From: Amycolatopsis endophytica
GTDB lineage: Bacteria; Actinomycetota; Actinomycetes; Mycobacteriales; Pseudonocardiaceae
Direction: 5' to 3'
DNA: 64,000 bases
NCBI RefSeq assembly: GCF_013410405.1
Contig: NZ_JACCFK010000002.1
Location: 930,001 to 994,000 of the forward strand
The notes under the pieces are model-generated. The model did not search any database. It saw only the letters and a program-made list of their open reading frames with translations, and was not told the DNA's origin. Below, piece by piece: positions 16,738 through 27,601 of the stretch. A program made the translations under genes and the position numbers. Positions within the stretch are counted from its first letter, which is position 1. Every line of letters starts with the position of its first letter.

Positions 16738-17748
16738 TCAGTCCAGGTCCAGCAGGACCTTCCCGACCGTCTCCCGCTCGACCGCGTCGTGGGCGTCCGC
16801 GGTCTTGACGAGGTCGTAGTGGTGCAGCGGCAACCCGGCCGCTTCGCCCACTCGCACCGCGCCGTCGCCGAGAGCCGCGGTGATGTCTTCGACGGCCGCC
16901 TGCACCAGCTTCTCGTCCAAGGTGTAGAGGACGAGGAACTCGAAGCGCAGGTTCTTGCGCATCGCCGTCAACACCGGCAGCGCCACGTGGTCGCCGCCAT
17001 TGCCGGCGTAGACCGCGATCGTGGCGTGCACCCGGGCCACCGCGAAATCGAGCGCGAGGTTGGGAGCCGGCGCGACCTCCACGATCAGATCGACCCCGGC
17101 CGGTGCGAGGGCCAGGATCTCGGCCGCCGGATCGCCCTCGCGGTAGTTCACCACGTGGTCTGCTCCGGCGGCTCGCGCCAGTGCGGCCTTCTTCGGGGAG
17201 CTGACCGTGGTGACGACGGTCGCCCCGGCCCAGCGGGCCAACTGGATCGCGGCGTTGCCGACCGCGCCCGCGCCGCCCGCGACGAGCACGGTCTGCCCGG
17301 CCAGTGCCCCTGGCGCGAGCCGCGGCACGGGACCGGAGGTCAGCGCTCGGTGCGCGGTGACGAACGGCACGCCCAGCGCGGCTCCCAGGTCGAAGGACGC
17401 TCCGTCCGGTAGTGGGACCACCCGGTTCGCCGGCTGCACCGTCAGTTCCACGGCGGTGCCGTACGCGGGGCCGTTGCGGGCCAGCAGCAGCCACACCCGG
17501 TCACCGACGCCGACGTGGCCGACACCCGGTCCGACAGCCTCCACGATTCCCGCACCGTCCTGTCCCGGTGCGACCTCGCCGACCGGATCGCTCAGTCCTG
17601 CTCCGGAACGGTGCTTCCAGTCCGTCGGGTTCACCCCCGAACGGACGACGCGAACCACGACCTCGCCGGGGCCCGCGGACGGCTCGGGGCGGTCGACAAG
17701 CCGGAGCACAGAGGAAGGACCCGTCCCGGAATACACGATCGCACGCAT
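16738..17748 (-). CDS. Zinc-independent quinone oxidoreductase (MDR family)
   Basis: 336-residue medium-chain dehydrogenase/reductase of the quinone oxidoreductase (QOR) type: GroES-like N-domain (GEVVVRVVRSGVNPTDWKHRSG) and a Rossmann domain with AGGAGAVGNAAIQLARWAGA. Structural and catalytic zinc cysteines are missing, as in QOR. It would reduce quinones or activated alkenes with NADPH. The start ATG has no Shine-Dalgarno, but TATGTT lies 6 bases upstream, suggesting a leaderless transcript that begins just after the uvrA terminator. Confidence 0.88.
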   Translation of the reverse strand: MRAIVYSGTGPSSVLRLVDRPEPSAGPGEVVVRVVRSGVNPTDWKHRSGAGLSDPVGEVAPGQDGAGIVEAVGPGVGHVGVGDRVWLLLARNGPAYGTAVELTVQPANRVVPLPDGASFDLGAALGVPFVTAHRALTSGPVPRLAPGALAGQTVLVAGGAGAVGNAAIQLARWAGATVVTTVSSPKKAALARAAGADHVVNYREGDPAAEILALAPAGVDLIVEVAPAPNLALDFAVARVHATIAVYAGNGGDHVALPVLTAMRKNLRFEFLVLYTLDEKLVQAAVEDITAALGDGAVRVGEAAGLPLHHYDLVKTADAHDAVERETVGKVLLDLD

Positions 17749-17802
17749 ACTTCGAACATAGTCCCCGCCCGCCGGCGATGCGGCGAGCGCGTTTCCGGCG
17801 AA

Positions 17803-17835
17803 CGCGCCGCGCGGCCCGGCAGGCCGCGCGGCGCG
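17803..17835 (-). terminator. uvrA transcription terminator
   Basis: A perfect 14-bp stem (17803-17816 with 17822-17835) and a 5-base loop begin 8 bases after the uvrA stop codon. The stem is entirely G and C without a T-run, the common actinobacterial form. Confidence 0.85.
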
Positions 17836-17843
17836 CGGGGGCC

Positions 17844-20699
<2,856 letters not shown>

Positions 20700-20753
20700 G
20701 GATGAGGTCCCTTCCCTGGAATGTGACGGCCGGATCAGCCAGCCGCATCCATG

Positions 20754-22019
20754 CTAGGACGACCCACCGACAGAAACCGGAGCCGGACCGCTCGGCTCCC
20801 CCGTGACGAGGGTGTCCGGAGCTGTCCGGGGCACCGGCGCGGTGGCGCCGCGTGGCCCGGTGAGCCAGCGGTGGGCCGGCCGTTCGACGAGTTTGGTGAG
20901 CAGCCATCCGGCGCCGATCGCCGCCCCCAGCACGAGCGGCAGGCGTGCCCAGGCGGGCAGCCCCGCGAGCTGCAGCGCCTTGGCCAGGATGTAGCCCAGT
21001 TCCTGGTGCAACAGGTAGACGCCGTAGGAAATTCCGGCGAGCCAGCCGAGGAACGGGGCGACGGGACGCAGGAACGTCCAGTCCGGGCCCTTCGCGGCCG
21101 CGCACACCAGCACCAGCACCAGCACGAACCCGATGTCGGAGGGCAGGCGGGACGGGTCGGTGGGCAGCGCCACGTGGTGCGGGTAGAGGTGCAGGTCCTG
21201 CGCCACCACGACCGCGGCGAGCAGGGGGACGAGGTGCGCGGTGGACATGCGGCCCCGCGACCACAGCCAGACCGCGATGCCCGCGGCGAACGCGTGCAGC
21301 CGGTGCAGGCCGAAGCCGAACACGAGCGCGAACGCCCACGGCGACGGGTTGTCCGGCCCGAACATCCAGAACCGCACGACCAGCGGGAGCAGCGTCATCC
21401 CCCAGGCCAGCAGCTTCGCGTGCCGGGCCGCGCGCGGCGAGTGGAACCAGCGGGTGCGCGACCACAGCAGCGCCGCGCCGGCGAACACCATCATCTGCAC
21501 CGGCAGCGTCCAGTAGGAGCCGTCGAGCCAGATGAAACCCTGGTGCCAGCCCTGGATCATGAGCAGGTTGACCAGCAGGTCGTGGCCGACCGGCACGTAC
21601 CAGGACGACGCCCACGCGACGCCGTCGGTGGTCGGGCCGAACAGCTTGTCCCACCAGTGGCCGCCGAACCCCTGGCCGTTGAACGCGGCGTCCGCGAGGC
21701 GCATGACGAAGTAGGTGAGCAGCACGGCGACCAGGTACGGCGGCACCAGCCGGGCGGTCTTCTTCCACATCCAGCGGCCGGGCGCGCCGCGGCGCACCGT
21801 CTGGCACACGAAGAAGGCCGAGACGACCATCAGGATCGCGGCGCCGAACTGGGCGGTGACCTTGACCGGGTAGTCGTCCAGTTCGGTGTGGGCCAGCGGC
21901 CCCTGGTGGGTGATGTGGCCGAGCATCACGGACACCACGGCGAGGACACGCACGGCGTCCCAGCTGATGCGCCGGGAGCCGGGCCGGTGGCGGGGGTTCT
22001 CGGGGAGGAAACTCGGCAC
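20754..22019 (-). CDS. Membrane acyltransferase 3 family protein
   Basis: Integral membrane acyltransferase of 421 residues with about 10 TM segments. It begins ISWDAVRVLAVVSVMLGHI, matching the family signature with the catalytic-type histidine in TM1, and continues with WYVPVGHDLLVNLLMIQ and GISYGVYLLHQELGYILA. Members O-acylate sugars, antibiotics, peptidoglycan or exopolysaccharide. The start is GTG at 22019. No glycan or antibiotic gene lies nearby to suggest the acceptor. A proline-rich cytosolic tail ends the protein. Confidence 0.88.
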   Translation of the reverse strand: MPSFLPENPRHRPGSRRISWDAVRVLAVVSVMLGHITHQGPLAHTELDDYPVKVTAQFGAAILMVVSAFFVCQTVRRGAPGRWMWKKTARLVPPYLVAVLLTYFVMRLADAAFNGQGFGGHWWDKLFGPTTDGVAWASSWYVPVGHDLLVNLLMIQGWHQGFIWLDGSYWTLPVQMMVFAGAALLWSRTRWFHSPRAARHAKLLAWGMTLLPLVVRFWMFGPDNPSPWAFALVFGFGLHRLHAFAAGIAVWLWSRGRMSTAHLVPLLAAVVVAQDLHLYPHHVALPTDPSRLPSDIGFVLVLVLVCAAAKGPDWTFLRPVAPFLGWLAGISYGVYLLHQELGYILAKALQLAGLPAWARLPLVLGAAIGAGWLLTKLVERPAHRWLTGPRGATAPVPRTAPDTLVTGEPSGPAPVSVGGSS

Positions 22020-22133
22020 GGTGTCGGGACGTCCTGCATGATCGGGTCGGGGTCAGGCGGAGCCTACGTTACCGATCTGAGATCAACCTGAACGGGTGGA
22101 ACCCGGTGTGGCGCGGCGGCTACGGTTGGCGGC

Positions 22134-22811
22134 GTGAACGTCGCAGAGGACTACACCGGCCACGTCGAGCCGGGCGGGGACGCGGCCCGCAGGGTGTTGC
22201 GGGCGCTGACCATCACCAAGCTGTCGGTCGGCCCCATGGACAACAACGCCTACCTGCTGGTTTGCCGCGCGCAGAACGAGGCGCTGCTGATCGACGCCGC
22301 GGCCGACCCGGAGCGCATCTCGGATCTGATCGGCCACGGTCCGGACCGGCCCGCGCTGCGCACCGTCGTGACCACCCACCAGCACGGCGACCACTGGCAG
22401 GCCCTGGGCGCGGTCGCCGGCGCGAACGGATCGAACACCGCGGCTCACCCGTTGGATGCCGAAGTGCTGCCGGTACCGCCCGATTTCCTGGTCGAACACG
22501 GCGACACGATCACGGTTGGTGACTGCAGTCTTGAGGTGATTCACCTGAGGGGGCACACTCCAGGCTCGATCGCGTTGTTGTACCGCGACCCGGACGGCTC
22601 GACGCACCTCTTCACGGGTGACTCACTCTTCCCCGGCGGCGTGGGCAAGACCGGCTCGCCGGAGGACTTCGAGTCGTTGCTGAACGACGTGACGTCGCGG
22701 ATCTTCGATGTGCTGCCGGACGAGACGTGGTTCTACCCCGGCCACGGCGACGACTCGACGCTGGGCGCGGAGCGGCCCAAGCTGGCGGAGTGGCGCGAGC
22801 GCGGCTGGTGA
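22134..22811 (+). CDS. Metallo-beta-lactamase-fold hydrolase (glyoxalase II-like)
   Basis: 225-residue enzyme with complete metal-binding motifs: THQHGDHW (His82, His84, Asp86, His87), AAH near residue 110, GHTPGS and TGDSLFPGGVGKT, then YPGHGDDS. Such proteins hydrolyse glutathione or mycothiol thioesters, among other substrates; homologues commonly neighbour uvrA in Actinobacteria. GTG at 22134 lies 7 bases after TACGGT and lacks a Shine-Dalgarno, consistent with a leaderless mRNA. A strong terminator follows directly. Confidence 0.9.
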   Translation: MNVAEDYTGHVEPGGDAARRVLRALTITKLSVGPMDNNAYLLVCRAQNEALLIDAAADPERISDLIGHGPDRPALRTVVTTHQHGDHWQALGAVAGANGSNTAAHPLDAEVLPVPPDFLVEHGDTITVGDCSLEVIHLRGHTPGSIALLYRDPDGSTHLFTGDSLFPGGVGKTGSPEDFESLLNDVTSRIFDVLPDETWFYPGHGDDSTLGAERPKLAEWRERGW

Positions 22812-22815
22812 TCCG

Positions 22816-22850
22816 GGAAGGGCCGCTTGAGACCTCCAAGCGGCCCTTCC
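22816..22850 (+). terminator. Terminator after the metallo-hydrolase gene
   Basis: A perfect 14-bp stem (GGAAGGGCCGCTTG with its complement) and a 7-base loop start 4 bases after the stop codon. It separates the core block from the lower-GC DUF4365 gene. Confidence 0.85.
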
Positions 22851-22882
22851 GCTCGCCGGCAAGCTGAACGGGGAATGCACCA

Positions 22883-24268
22883 TCACCGCGGTTTGGTCGA
22901 CACTTTCCGGACGAACGACTCCCCCGGCCAGAAGGTGTCACCCAGCGTCAGCTGATCAAATAGCACGCAGACGGCGCCGGGTGTGTCCTCGGAATCCCAG
23001 ACGGCCGACACCTCCCGGCCGCGTTCGTTCCCGTACCGGCTCAGCCAGTAGATCCGGTCACCCGGCTCGAGCCCGAAAGCCAGTACGCTCTCCCGGTGCG
23101 ACGACATCTGAGTACTCGGTCGCCCGATCCGCGCGTCGAAACCGTATTCCCCGGTCGGCCGGGGGCATCGCCAGACTATCCGGAACTGCTTGTCGATCGG
23201 CAGTGCAGGTGAACCCGCGCGCACTTCTTTCACCAGGTAGAACGTGACGAGCCGGCGCGCCTTGGCCGACATCTCGCGCCACGGTTTCGAGAGCGCTTCG
23301 GCGCATGCCTCCGCATCCGACTCCAGCTCCGTGGAAATGGCAGCCAGATCGTGGTCAGTTGCGGTTTCGGTGCGGAGCTGCTGGATCGACCGGGTCAGCG
23401 AATCGGATTCGACCCAAAGATGATGTTCAACTCGTCTGGCCACGTAATTGTCGCGTGCGCCGATATTGGTGCGAAGCGGCGGATCGTCGGCGACGGGTTC
23501 GCGAGCCCACCGCGCCGCGTCGAAGCAGGCCGCCAGCCACTGCGCCTCAGCCCTGCTCAACATCGTGTTCGCCACTACGGGCGCGCTGGAAAGCAGATCT
23601 GGTCGACCGTGGGGATGGAAATGCTCAGGGCCGATGTGCTCCGGCTGCCAGTCGAGGTCGCTGTGGAGCAGGGTCGCGAATTCCTCACCCCGGCGCTGCC
23701 AGAAAATCAGGTCCTCGCCGTGCGCGTTCACATGGTGCTGCACGATGTTCGATGCACCGAACTCGACGCCCGCCATCTCGCCCAACTGAGCCTGGATTAT
23801 CCGATTGCCTCGATAGCGGCTCAGGTAGTGCCTGACCTCGGCGACGAAGTCCGCAATGGAATCGTCGCCCAACTTCTGGTCGGAACGGATGGTGATCGTC
23901 TTGAGCACCTCGCCGTTGCGCCGCGCCGCCAGCAGTTGCTGGGTGGCATTGGCCCAGTGGAGACTTCCGGTGTCCGGATCGTGCACGACGCAGACCACGG
24001 GAACGTTGCCATCGGCCCAGGTTCGGCCGTGTTCACCGACCGGCACGAAATATCCGTCGGCTCTGCGCCACGAACGCCCACCCTTGACCTGGATTTTGAC
24101 CACGTCGCCGGTGACCTGGCCGTCCTCGGTGAACGTGAGGTGCTGGTCCTCGCCGAAATCGTTCTGGCCGTCCACTTCCTGGACAATGTGGTCGTGTCGC
24201 TCCAGAAGCGTCCGCAGCGCATTGACCGCCGCGCGGCTGGGTCCGCGAGCGTCAGGCACCTTCGGCAA
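22883..24268 (-). CDS. DUF4365 domain protein, nuclease-like
   Basis: 461-residue accessory protein. The N-terminal 140 residues match DUF4365: an acidic stretch (NDFGED, Asp37 and Asp41) followed by DVVKIQVKGG, a Q-x-K form of the PD-(D/E)xK nuclease signature at Gln60 and Lys62. The rest (residues 150-461) has no recognised domain. The start is TTG at 24268 with GGAGG five bases upstream; it directly follows the stop of a small frame. Base composition is visibly lower in GC than its neighbours, suggesting horizontal acquisition. DUF4365 occurs in defence and mobile contexts, but activity here is unproven. Confidence 0.8.
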   Translation of the reverse strand: MPKVPDARGPSRAAVNALRTLLERHDHIVQEVDGQNDFGEDQHLTFTEDGQVTGDVVKIQVKGGRSWRRADGYFVPVGEHGRTWADGNVPVVCVVHDPDTGSLHWANATQQLLAARRNGEVLKTITIRSDQKLGDDSIADFVAEVRHYLSRYRGNRIIQAQLGEMAGVEFGASNIVQHHVNAHGEDLIFWQRRGEEFATLLHSDLDWQPEHIGPEHFHPHGRPDLLSSAPVVANTMLSRAEAQWLAACFDAARWAREPVADDPPLRTNIGARDNYVARRVEHHLWVESDSLTRSIQQLRTETATDHDLAAISTELESDAEACAEALSKPWREMSAKARRLVTFYLVKEVRAGSPALPIDKQFRIVWRCPRPTGEYGFDARIGRPSTQMSSHRESVLAFGLEPGDRIYWLSRYGNERGREVSAVWDSEDTPGAVCVLFDQLTLGDTFWPGESFVRKVSTKPR

Positions 24269-24451
24269 CTACCCCTCCAGATCTCTGGTACGCGGCGACC
24301 GGCAGGGGTCCGCAACGGGTTGGAGGATCTTCGGCAGACTTCGGTGGCGCGCCACCAGTTCCTCCGCTGTGAGCCGCCGATTACGGGGAAGCCGGTCGTG
24401 GCTCCGGCTGATCGCCTCCACGGGGCCGATCCTAGCGGGAGATGACACCAC
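24269..24451 (-). CDS. Possible 60-residue protein upstream of DUF4365
   Basis: A small frame starting at GTG 24451 (a second GTG follows at once) ends in TAG immediately before the DUF4365 TTG, leaving no gap. The Shine-Dalgarno of the larger gene lies in its last codons, so it could drive coupled translation. The sequence is basic, with a central LTAEELVARHRSLPKIL helix. No family was recognised; it may be a partner or merely an open leader. Confidence 0.3.
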   Translation of the reverse strand: MVSSPARIGPVEAISRSHDRLPRNRRLTAEELVARHRSLPKILQPVADPCRSPRTRDLEG

Positions 24452-24472
24452 GTGGCCCCTCGCTACGCAGGC

Positions 24473-24970
24473 TCAGTAGAAGAACACGTCTTCCGTCAGC
24501 CCGGCGTGCAGGGTCCGGTACGAGCCCGTGTAGAAGAGCAGCGGCGCGCCGTCCCGGTAGTCCAGGTGCTCGACTTCCCCCAGGAACAGCGTGTGGTCCC
24601 CGGCGGGAACGCGGTCCACGATCCGGCAGCCGATCCGGGCCAGGCCGCCGGGGACGAAGTCGAAGGCGCCCGGGGACTCGAAACGCACGTCGAAACAAGG
24701 GCGGCCGCCGAAGTGGCGGGATACCGCCTCCTGGTCGGCCGACAGCACCGTCACCGCGTACCGGTCGCCCGCCTCCAGGTACCGGGCCATCGCGCAGGCC
24801 CCCAGCGACACCAGGATCAACGGCGGCTCCAGCGACACGGACAGGAAACCGTTGGCCGTCATGCCGTGCACGCCGTCCGCGGTGCGTGTGGTGATGACCG
24901 TGACGCCGGTGGCGAACCGGCCCATCGCCGTCCGGAAACGGCGCGCGTCGGTCGCCATCGTGGTGGTCAC
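24473..24970 (-). CDS. Flavin reductase of a two-component monooxygenase (StyB/HpaC-like)
   Basis: 165-residue flavin:NAD(P)H reductase that supplies reduced FAD or FMN to a partner oxygenase. Family motifs: FRTAMGRFATGVTVITTR, HGMTANGFLSVSLEPPLILVSL and the ending YRDGAPLLFYTGSYR. GTG at 24970 overlaps the stop of the EthD gene (GTGA) and has GAGGG just upstream; an ATG four codons later is the alternative. It is last in a cluster with two StyA-like oxygenases and probably serves both. Confidence 0.9.
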   Translation of the reverse strand: MTTTMATDARRFRTAMGRFATGVTVITTRTADGVHGMTANGFLSVSLEPPLILVSLGACAMARYLEAGDRYAVTVLSADQEAVSRHFGGRPCFDVRFESPGAFDFVPGGLARIGCRIVDRVPAGDHTLFLGEVEHLDYRDGAPLLFYTGSYRTLHAGLTEDVFFY

Positions 24971-25275
24971 GAGCCCTCGACGGGAGCGTGGTGCAGGATC
25001 TGCGCCCCGCCCGTGGCGTAGTTCGGCACGTCCGCGGCGACGGCCCGGCCCTGATCCGACGACATCGCCGCCGCCATGGCCTCCGCCGAATCGAATTCGG
25101 CTTCGAAGATCGCGAAGTACGGGCTCTCCCCCGCCATCGCCGACACGTCGAAGCTGTACCGCCACGCACGCAGGCCCGGCAGCCGCGCGGCCAGCGGCAG
25201 ATGCGTGTTCACGTAGTACTGCTTGAAGTGCTCGGGGTCGGCGGGCGGCGGGTACAGGACGGTCAGGCGGTACAC
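24967..25275 (-). CDS. EthD-family protein
   Basis: 102-residue ferredoxin-like alpha/beta-barrel protein of the EthD family (YRLTVLYPPPADPEHFKQYY, then HLPLAARLPGLRAWRY). EthD proteins assist ring- or ether-oxidising systems; some are enzymes that process epoxides or dienes. It lies between the StyA-like oxygenase (15-base gap) and the flavin reductase (overlap), so it is part of the same pathway. GTG start with AAGGG upstream. Confidence 0.85.
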   Translation of the reverse strand: MYRLTVLYPPPADPEHFKQYYVNTHLPLAARLPGLRAWRYSFDVSAMAGESPYFAIFEAEFDSAEAMAAAMSSDQGRAVAADVPNYATGGAQILHHAPVEGS

Positions 25276-25290
25276 GGCAAAATCCCTTCC

Positions 25291-26511
25291 TCAGGACGCC
25301 CGGCGGGCGAGGAACTCGTTGGTGCGTTCGGTGGTGGCCAGGATGCGCCACTGCCGGTCCGGGTAGTCGAAGTTGTTGGTGAACTCGTCCGCCACCGCCT
25401 TGTTCTCGTACATCGCGCCGAACAGTCGAAGCAGATGCTCCGGCGGCGGGCCGATCATCAGGTTGGTCCAGTTGGCCGCGCCGAGCACGACGTCCGCGCG
25501 GCGGGCCGCGACGTCCTGGCAGAACAGCTCGTCGAACCCGTAGTCCGCCAGGATCGCCTGCCCGGTGACCCACGCCGAATGCGACGCCGAGTTCGCGCCC
25601 TGCCCGACGACCGGGTCGACCACCGTGTGCACGTCGCCGATGGCCAGCGCGAACTTCCCGTCGGGCAGCTTCGCGTAGTCCTGTCGCACCGTCGGGGTCA
25701 GCGCGCCCTGCAACAGGTCGAGCGGGCCGGTCAGCGCGAAGCTCGCCGGGTCGACACGCGCGAAGGTCTGCGGGTGGTGCTTGGCGAGCTTGTCCAGGAC
25801 CAGCCGTTCGTAGGACTTCGGATCGTCGTCGTAGCGCTGACGGCCGAGGACCTCCAGGTCACCGCCCGGCACGTTCTCGAACAGCAGCGCGGTGGTGAAA
25901 CCGTGCCCGCTGTACATCGGGATCTCCAGCAGCTCACCGTGCCCCGGCGAGACGCTGATCGTGACGCCCTTGGGTTCGGGGTAGGCGATGCCGTGGTAGA
26001 GGCCGACGGACAGGACGCGCTGCGGCCGGTCATACGGGCTCAGCTCGGGGCGGCGCGGGAACAACGCCGCGAACGCGCCACGCCCGGCCGCCACGACGAG
26101 CAGGTCGTGCCTGCCGGAGATCGGCTCGATGTCCTCGGCCTGCAGCGTCCGCACCTCCAGGCGCCCGCCGCGCTCCTCGAACGTCTCGATGAGCTTGGGC
26201 AGGTAGAGCCGGTAGTCGATCGCGCTGGACCACTCGTCGAAGTCGCCGCGCCACGACATCGGTTCCGGGCCGCCGAGGTAGTGGTGGTGGCAGGAGTAGC
26301 CGTACTCCTCGACCGGCCAGAAGTCGATGCCCAGTGCACGCTCGCGCGTCAGCGTGGGCGCGTGGTGGGCGACACTGTTGAGCAGGCGCCCGCCGGCGAG
26401 CTGGGCAGCGGTCTTGTCGGTGTAGATGGTGACCGGGACGTCGTGCCGCCGCAGCAACAGGCCCAGCTGCAGGCCGGCGATCCCGGCGCCGATGATCCCG
26501 ATGTCCGGCAT
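25291..26511 (-). CDS. FAD-dependent monooxygenase, styrene/indole monooxygenase StyA-like (copy 1)
   Basis: 406-residue group E flavoprotein monooxygenase, which epoxidises styrene or indole using reduced FAD supplied by a separate reductase. The Rossmann motif GIIGAGIAGLQLGLLL is at the N-terminus; FENVPGGDLEVL and DPVVGQGANSASH (FAD-binding, like GQGAN in StyA) are present. It clusters with an EthD protein, a flavin reductase and a second StyA-like gene at 27602-28798, to which it is clearly paralogous. Real substrate unknown: styrene, indole or a related aromatic. Confidence 0.88.
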   Translation of the reverse strand: MPDIGIIGAGIAGLQLGLLLRRHDVPVTIYTDKTAAQLAGGRLLNSVAHHAPTLTRERALGIDFWPVEEYGYSCHHHYLGGPEPMSWRGDFDEWSSAIDYRLYLPKLIETFEERGGRLEVRTLQAEDIEPISGRHDLLVVAAGRGAFAALFPRRPELSPYDRPQRVLSVGLYHGIAYPEPKGVTISVSPGHGELLEIPMYSGHGFTTALLFENVPGGDLEVLGRQRYDDDPKSYERLVLDKLAKHHPQTFARVDPASFALTGPLDLLQGALTPTVRQDYAKLPDGKFALAIGDVHTVVDPVVGQGANSASHSAWVTGQAILADYGFDELFCQDVAARRADVVLGAANWTNLMIGPPPEHLLRLFGAMYENKAVADEFTNNFDYPDRQWRILATTERTNEFLARRAS

Positions 26512-26612
26512 GGTCGCTCCTCGCGTTCACAGGTGGGTCCGGCGGCCGGCGCGGGAATGTCCACATCGGCCTGCCGACCATCCTGCCGCCGTCCACGTCG
26601 CCGGTCTTTCCC

Positions 26613-27581
26613 TCAGGCGAACGCTTCTTGACGATGCGCGAACGCGTGGCGGCGGAACTCGCGGGGGCTCATGCCGTAGGCGGCCTTGAACGCGCGGCTG
26701 AAATGCGCCGCGTCCGGCAGGCCCCAGGCAGCGCCCACCGCGCCGACCGACCGGGCCGGATCCGGCGAGGCGAGGTCACGGCGGCACTGTTCGAGCCGCC
26801 GGGCGCGGATCCACCCGGCGACGCCCGATCCCTGCTCCGCGAACAGCTTCTGCAGGTACCGGGTCGAGATGTGGACCGCGGCGGCGACCGCGTCCGGGCA
26901 GAGGTCCGGATCGGACAGGTGCGCGTCGATGTAGGACTGGGCACGCAGCACGAGCGAATCGTGGCCCGCGTCGCCGGAGGGAACCTCCACCTGTTCCGCC
27001 AGCAGTGCGGACAGCAGGTCCAGCACGGCGTCCGCCAGTGGCATCGGCGAGGTGTCCCGGCCGAGGCGGTGCACCAGGCGCCGGAACAGCGGGGACAGCA
27101 GCGCACCCGGTTCGTCGTCGGCCGCGATGCGCTGTCCCAGGATCTGCCGCGCTCCGCCCGCCGCCAGCCGCAGTCGTTCGCGCGGGAACATGAACACCGC
27201 CATCGACGTCGGCTGCCCGAACGCCAGCGTGTAGGGCCGGTCGGTGTCGTAGATCGCGAAGTCGCCGGGACCGAGCACTGCTTCGCGGCCGTCCTGCACC
27301 AGCAGGCAACTGCCCCGCACCTGAAGGCCCAGCTTGTAGTACCCGCGCTCGCTCGCGCCGATCATCGCCTTCGTGCGCCGCACCCGGTGCGGTCCGGCGT
27401 CCACTTGGGACACCAGCGTCGAGCCGAGACGGTCGATGCGCACCTCGCCGCGGAACTCCGGTTCCGGCGCGACCGCGTCCAGCGGCACGAACGCGTCGGA
27501 GATGACGTGCCGCCAGTAGTCGACACTCTCCCCGCCGGACACCGAGCGCGTGCTCAGGACCCGCGTTGCCGATCGGACCAC
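26613..27581 (-). CDS. AraC-family regulator of the monooxygenase cluster
   Basis: 322-residue regulator: N-terminal AraC-binding-like (cupin) domain (GPGDFAIYDTDRPYTLAFG) and C-terminal double helix-turn-helix (VHISTRYLQKLFAEQG, GLPDAAHFSRAFKAAYGMSPREFRR). The organisation resembles FeaR and other activators of aromatic degradation. GTG at 27581 has GGGAGG five bases upstream. It lies between the two StyA-like genes, all in one direction, and probably activates them. The 100 bases between its stop and copy 1 hold no obvious site. Confidence 0.9.
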   Translation of the reverse strand: MVRSATRVLSTRSVSGGESVDYWRHVISDAFVPLDAVAPEPEFRGEVRIDRLGSTLVSQVDAGPHRVRRTKAMIGASERGYYKLGLQVRGSCLLVQDGREAVLGPGDFAIYDTDRPYTLAFGQPTSMAVFMFPRERLRLAAGGARQILGQRIAADDEPGALLSPLFRRLVHRLGRDTSPMPLADAVLDLLSALLAEQVEVPSGDAGHDSLVLRAQSYIDAHLSDPDLCPDAVAAAVHISTRYLQKLFAEQGSGVAGWIRARRLEQCRRDLASPDPARSVGAVGAAWGLPDAAHFSRAFKAAYGMSPREFRRHAFAHRQEAFA

Positions 27582-27601
27582 GTTGTCCTCCCTTTCTCGC
27601 G

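Noticed and set aside
20700..20760. LexA/SOS box upstream of uvrA
   Set aside because: No GAAC-N4-GTTC type palindrome was found; only a TAGCAT promoter-like box is present.
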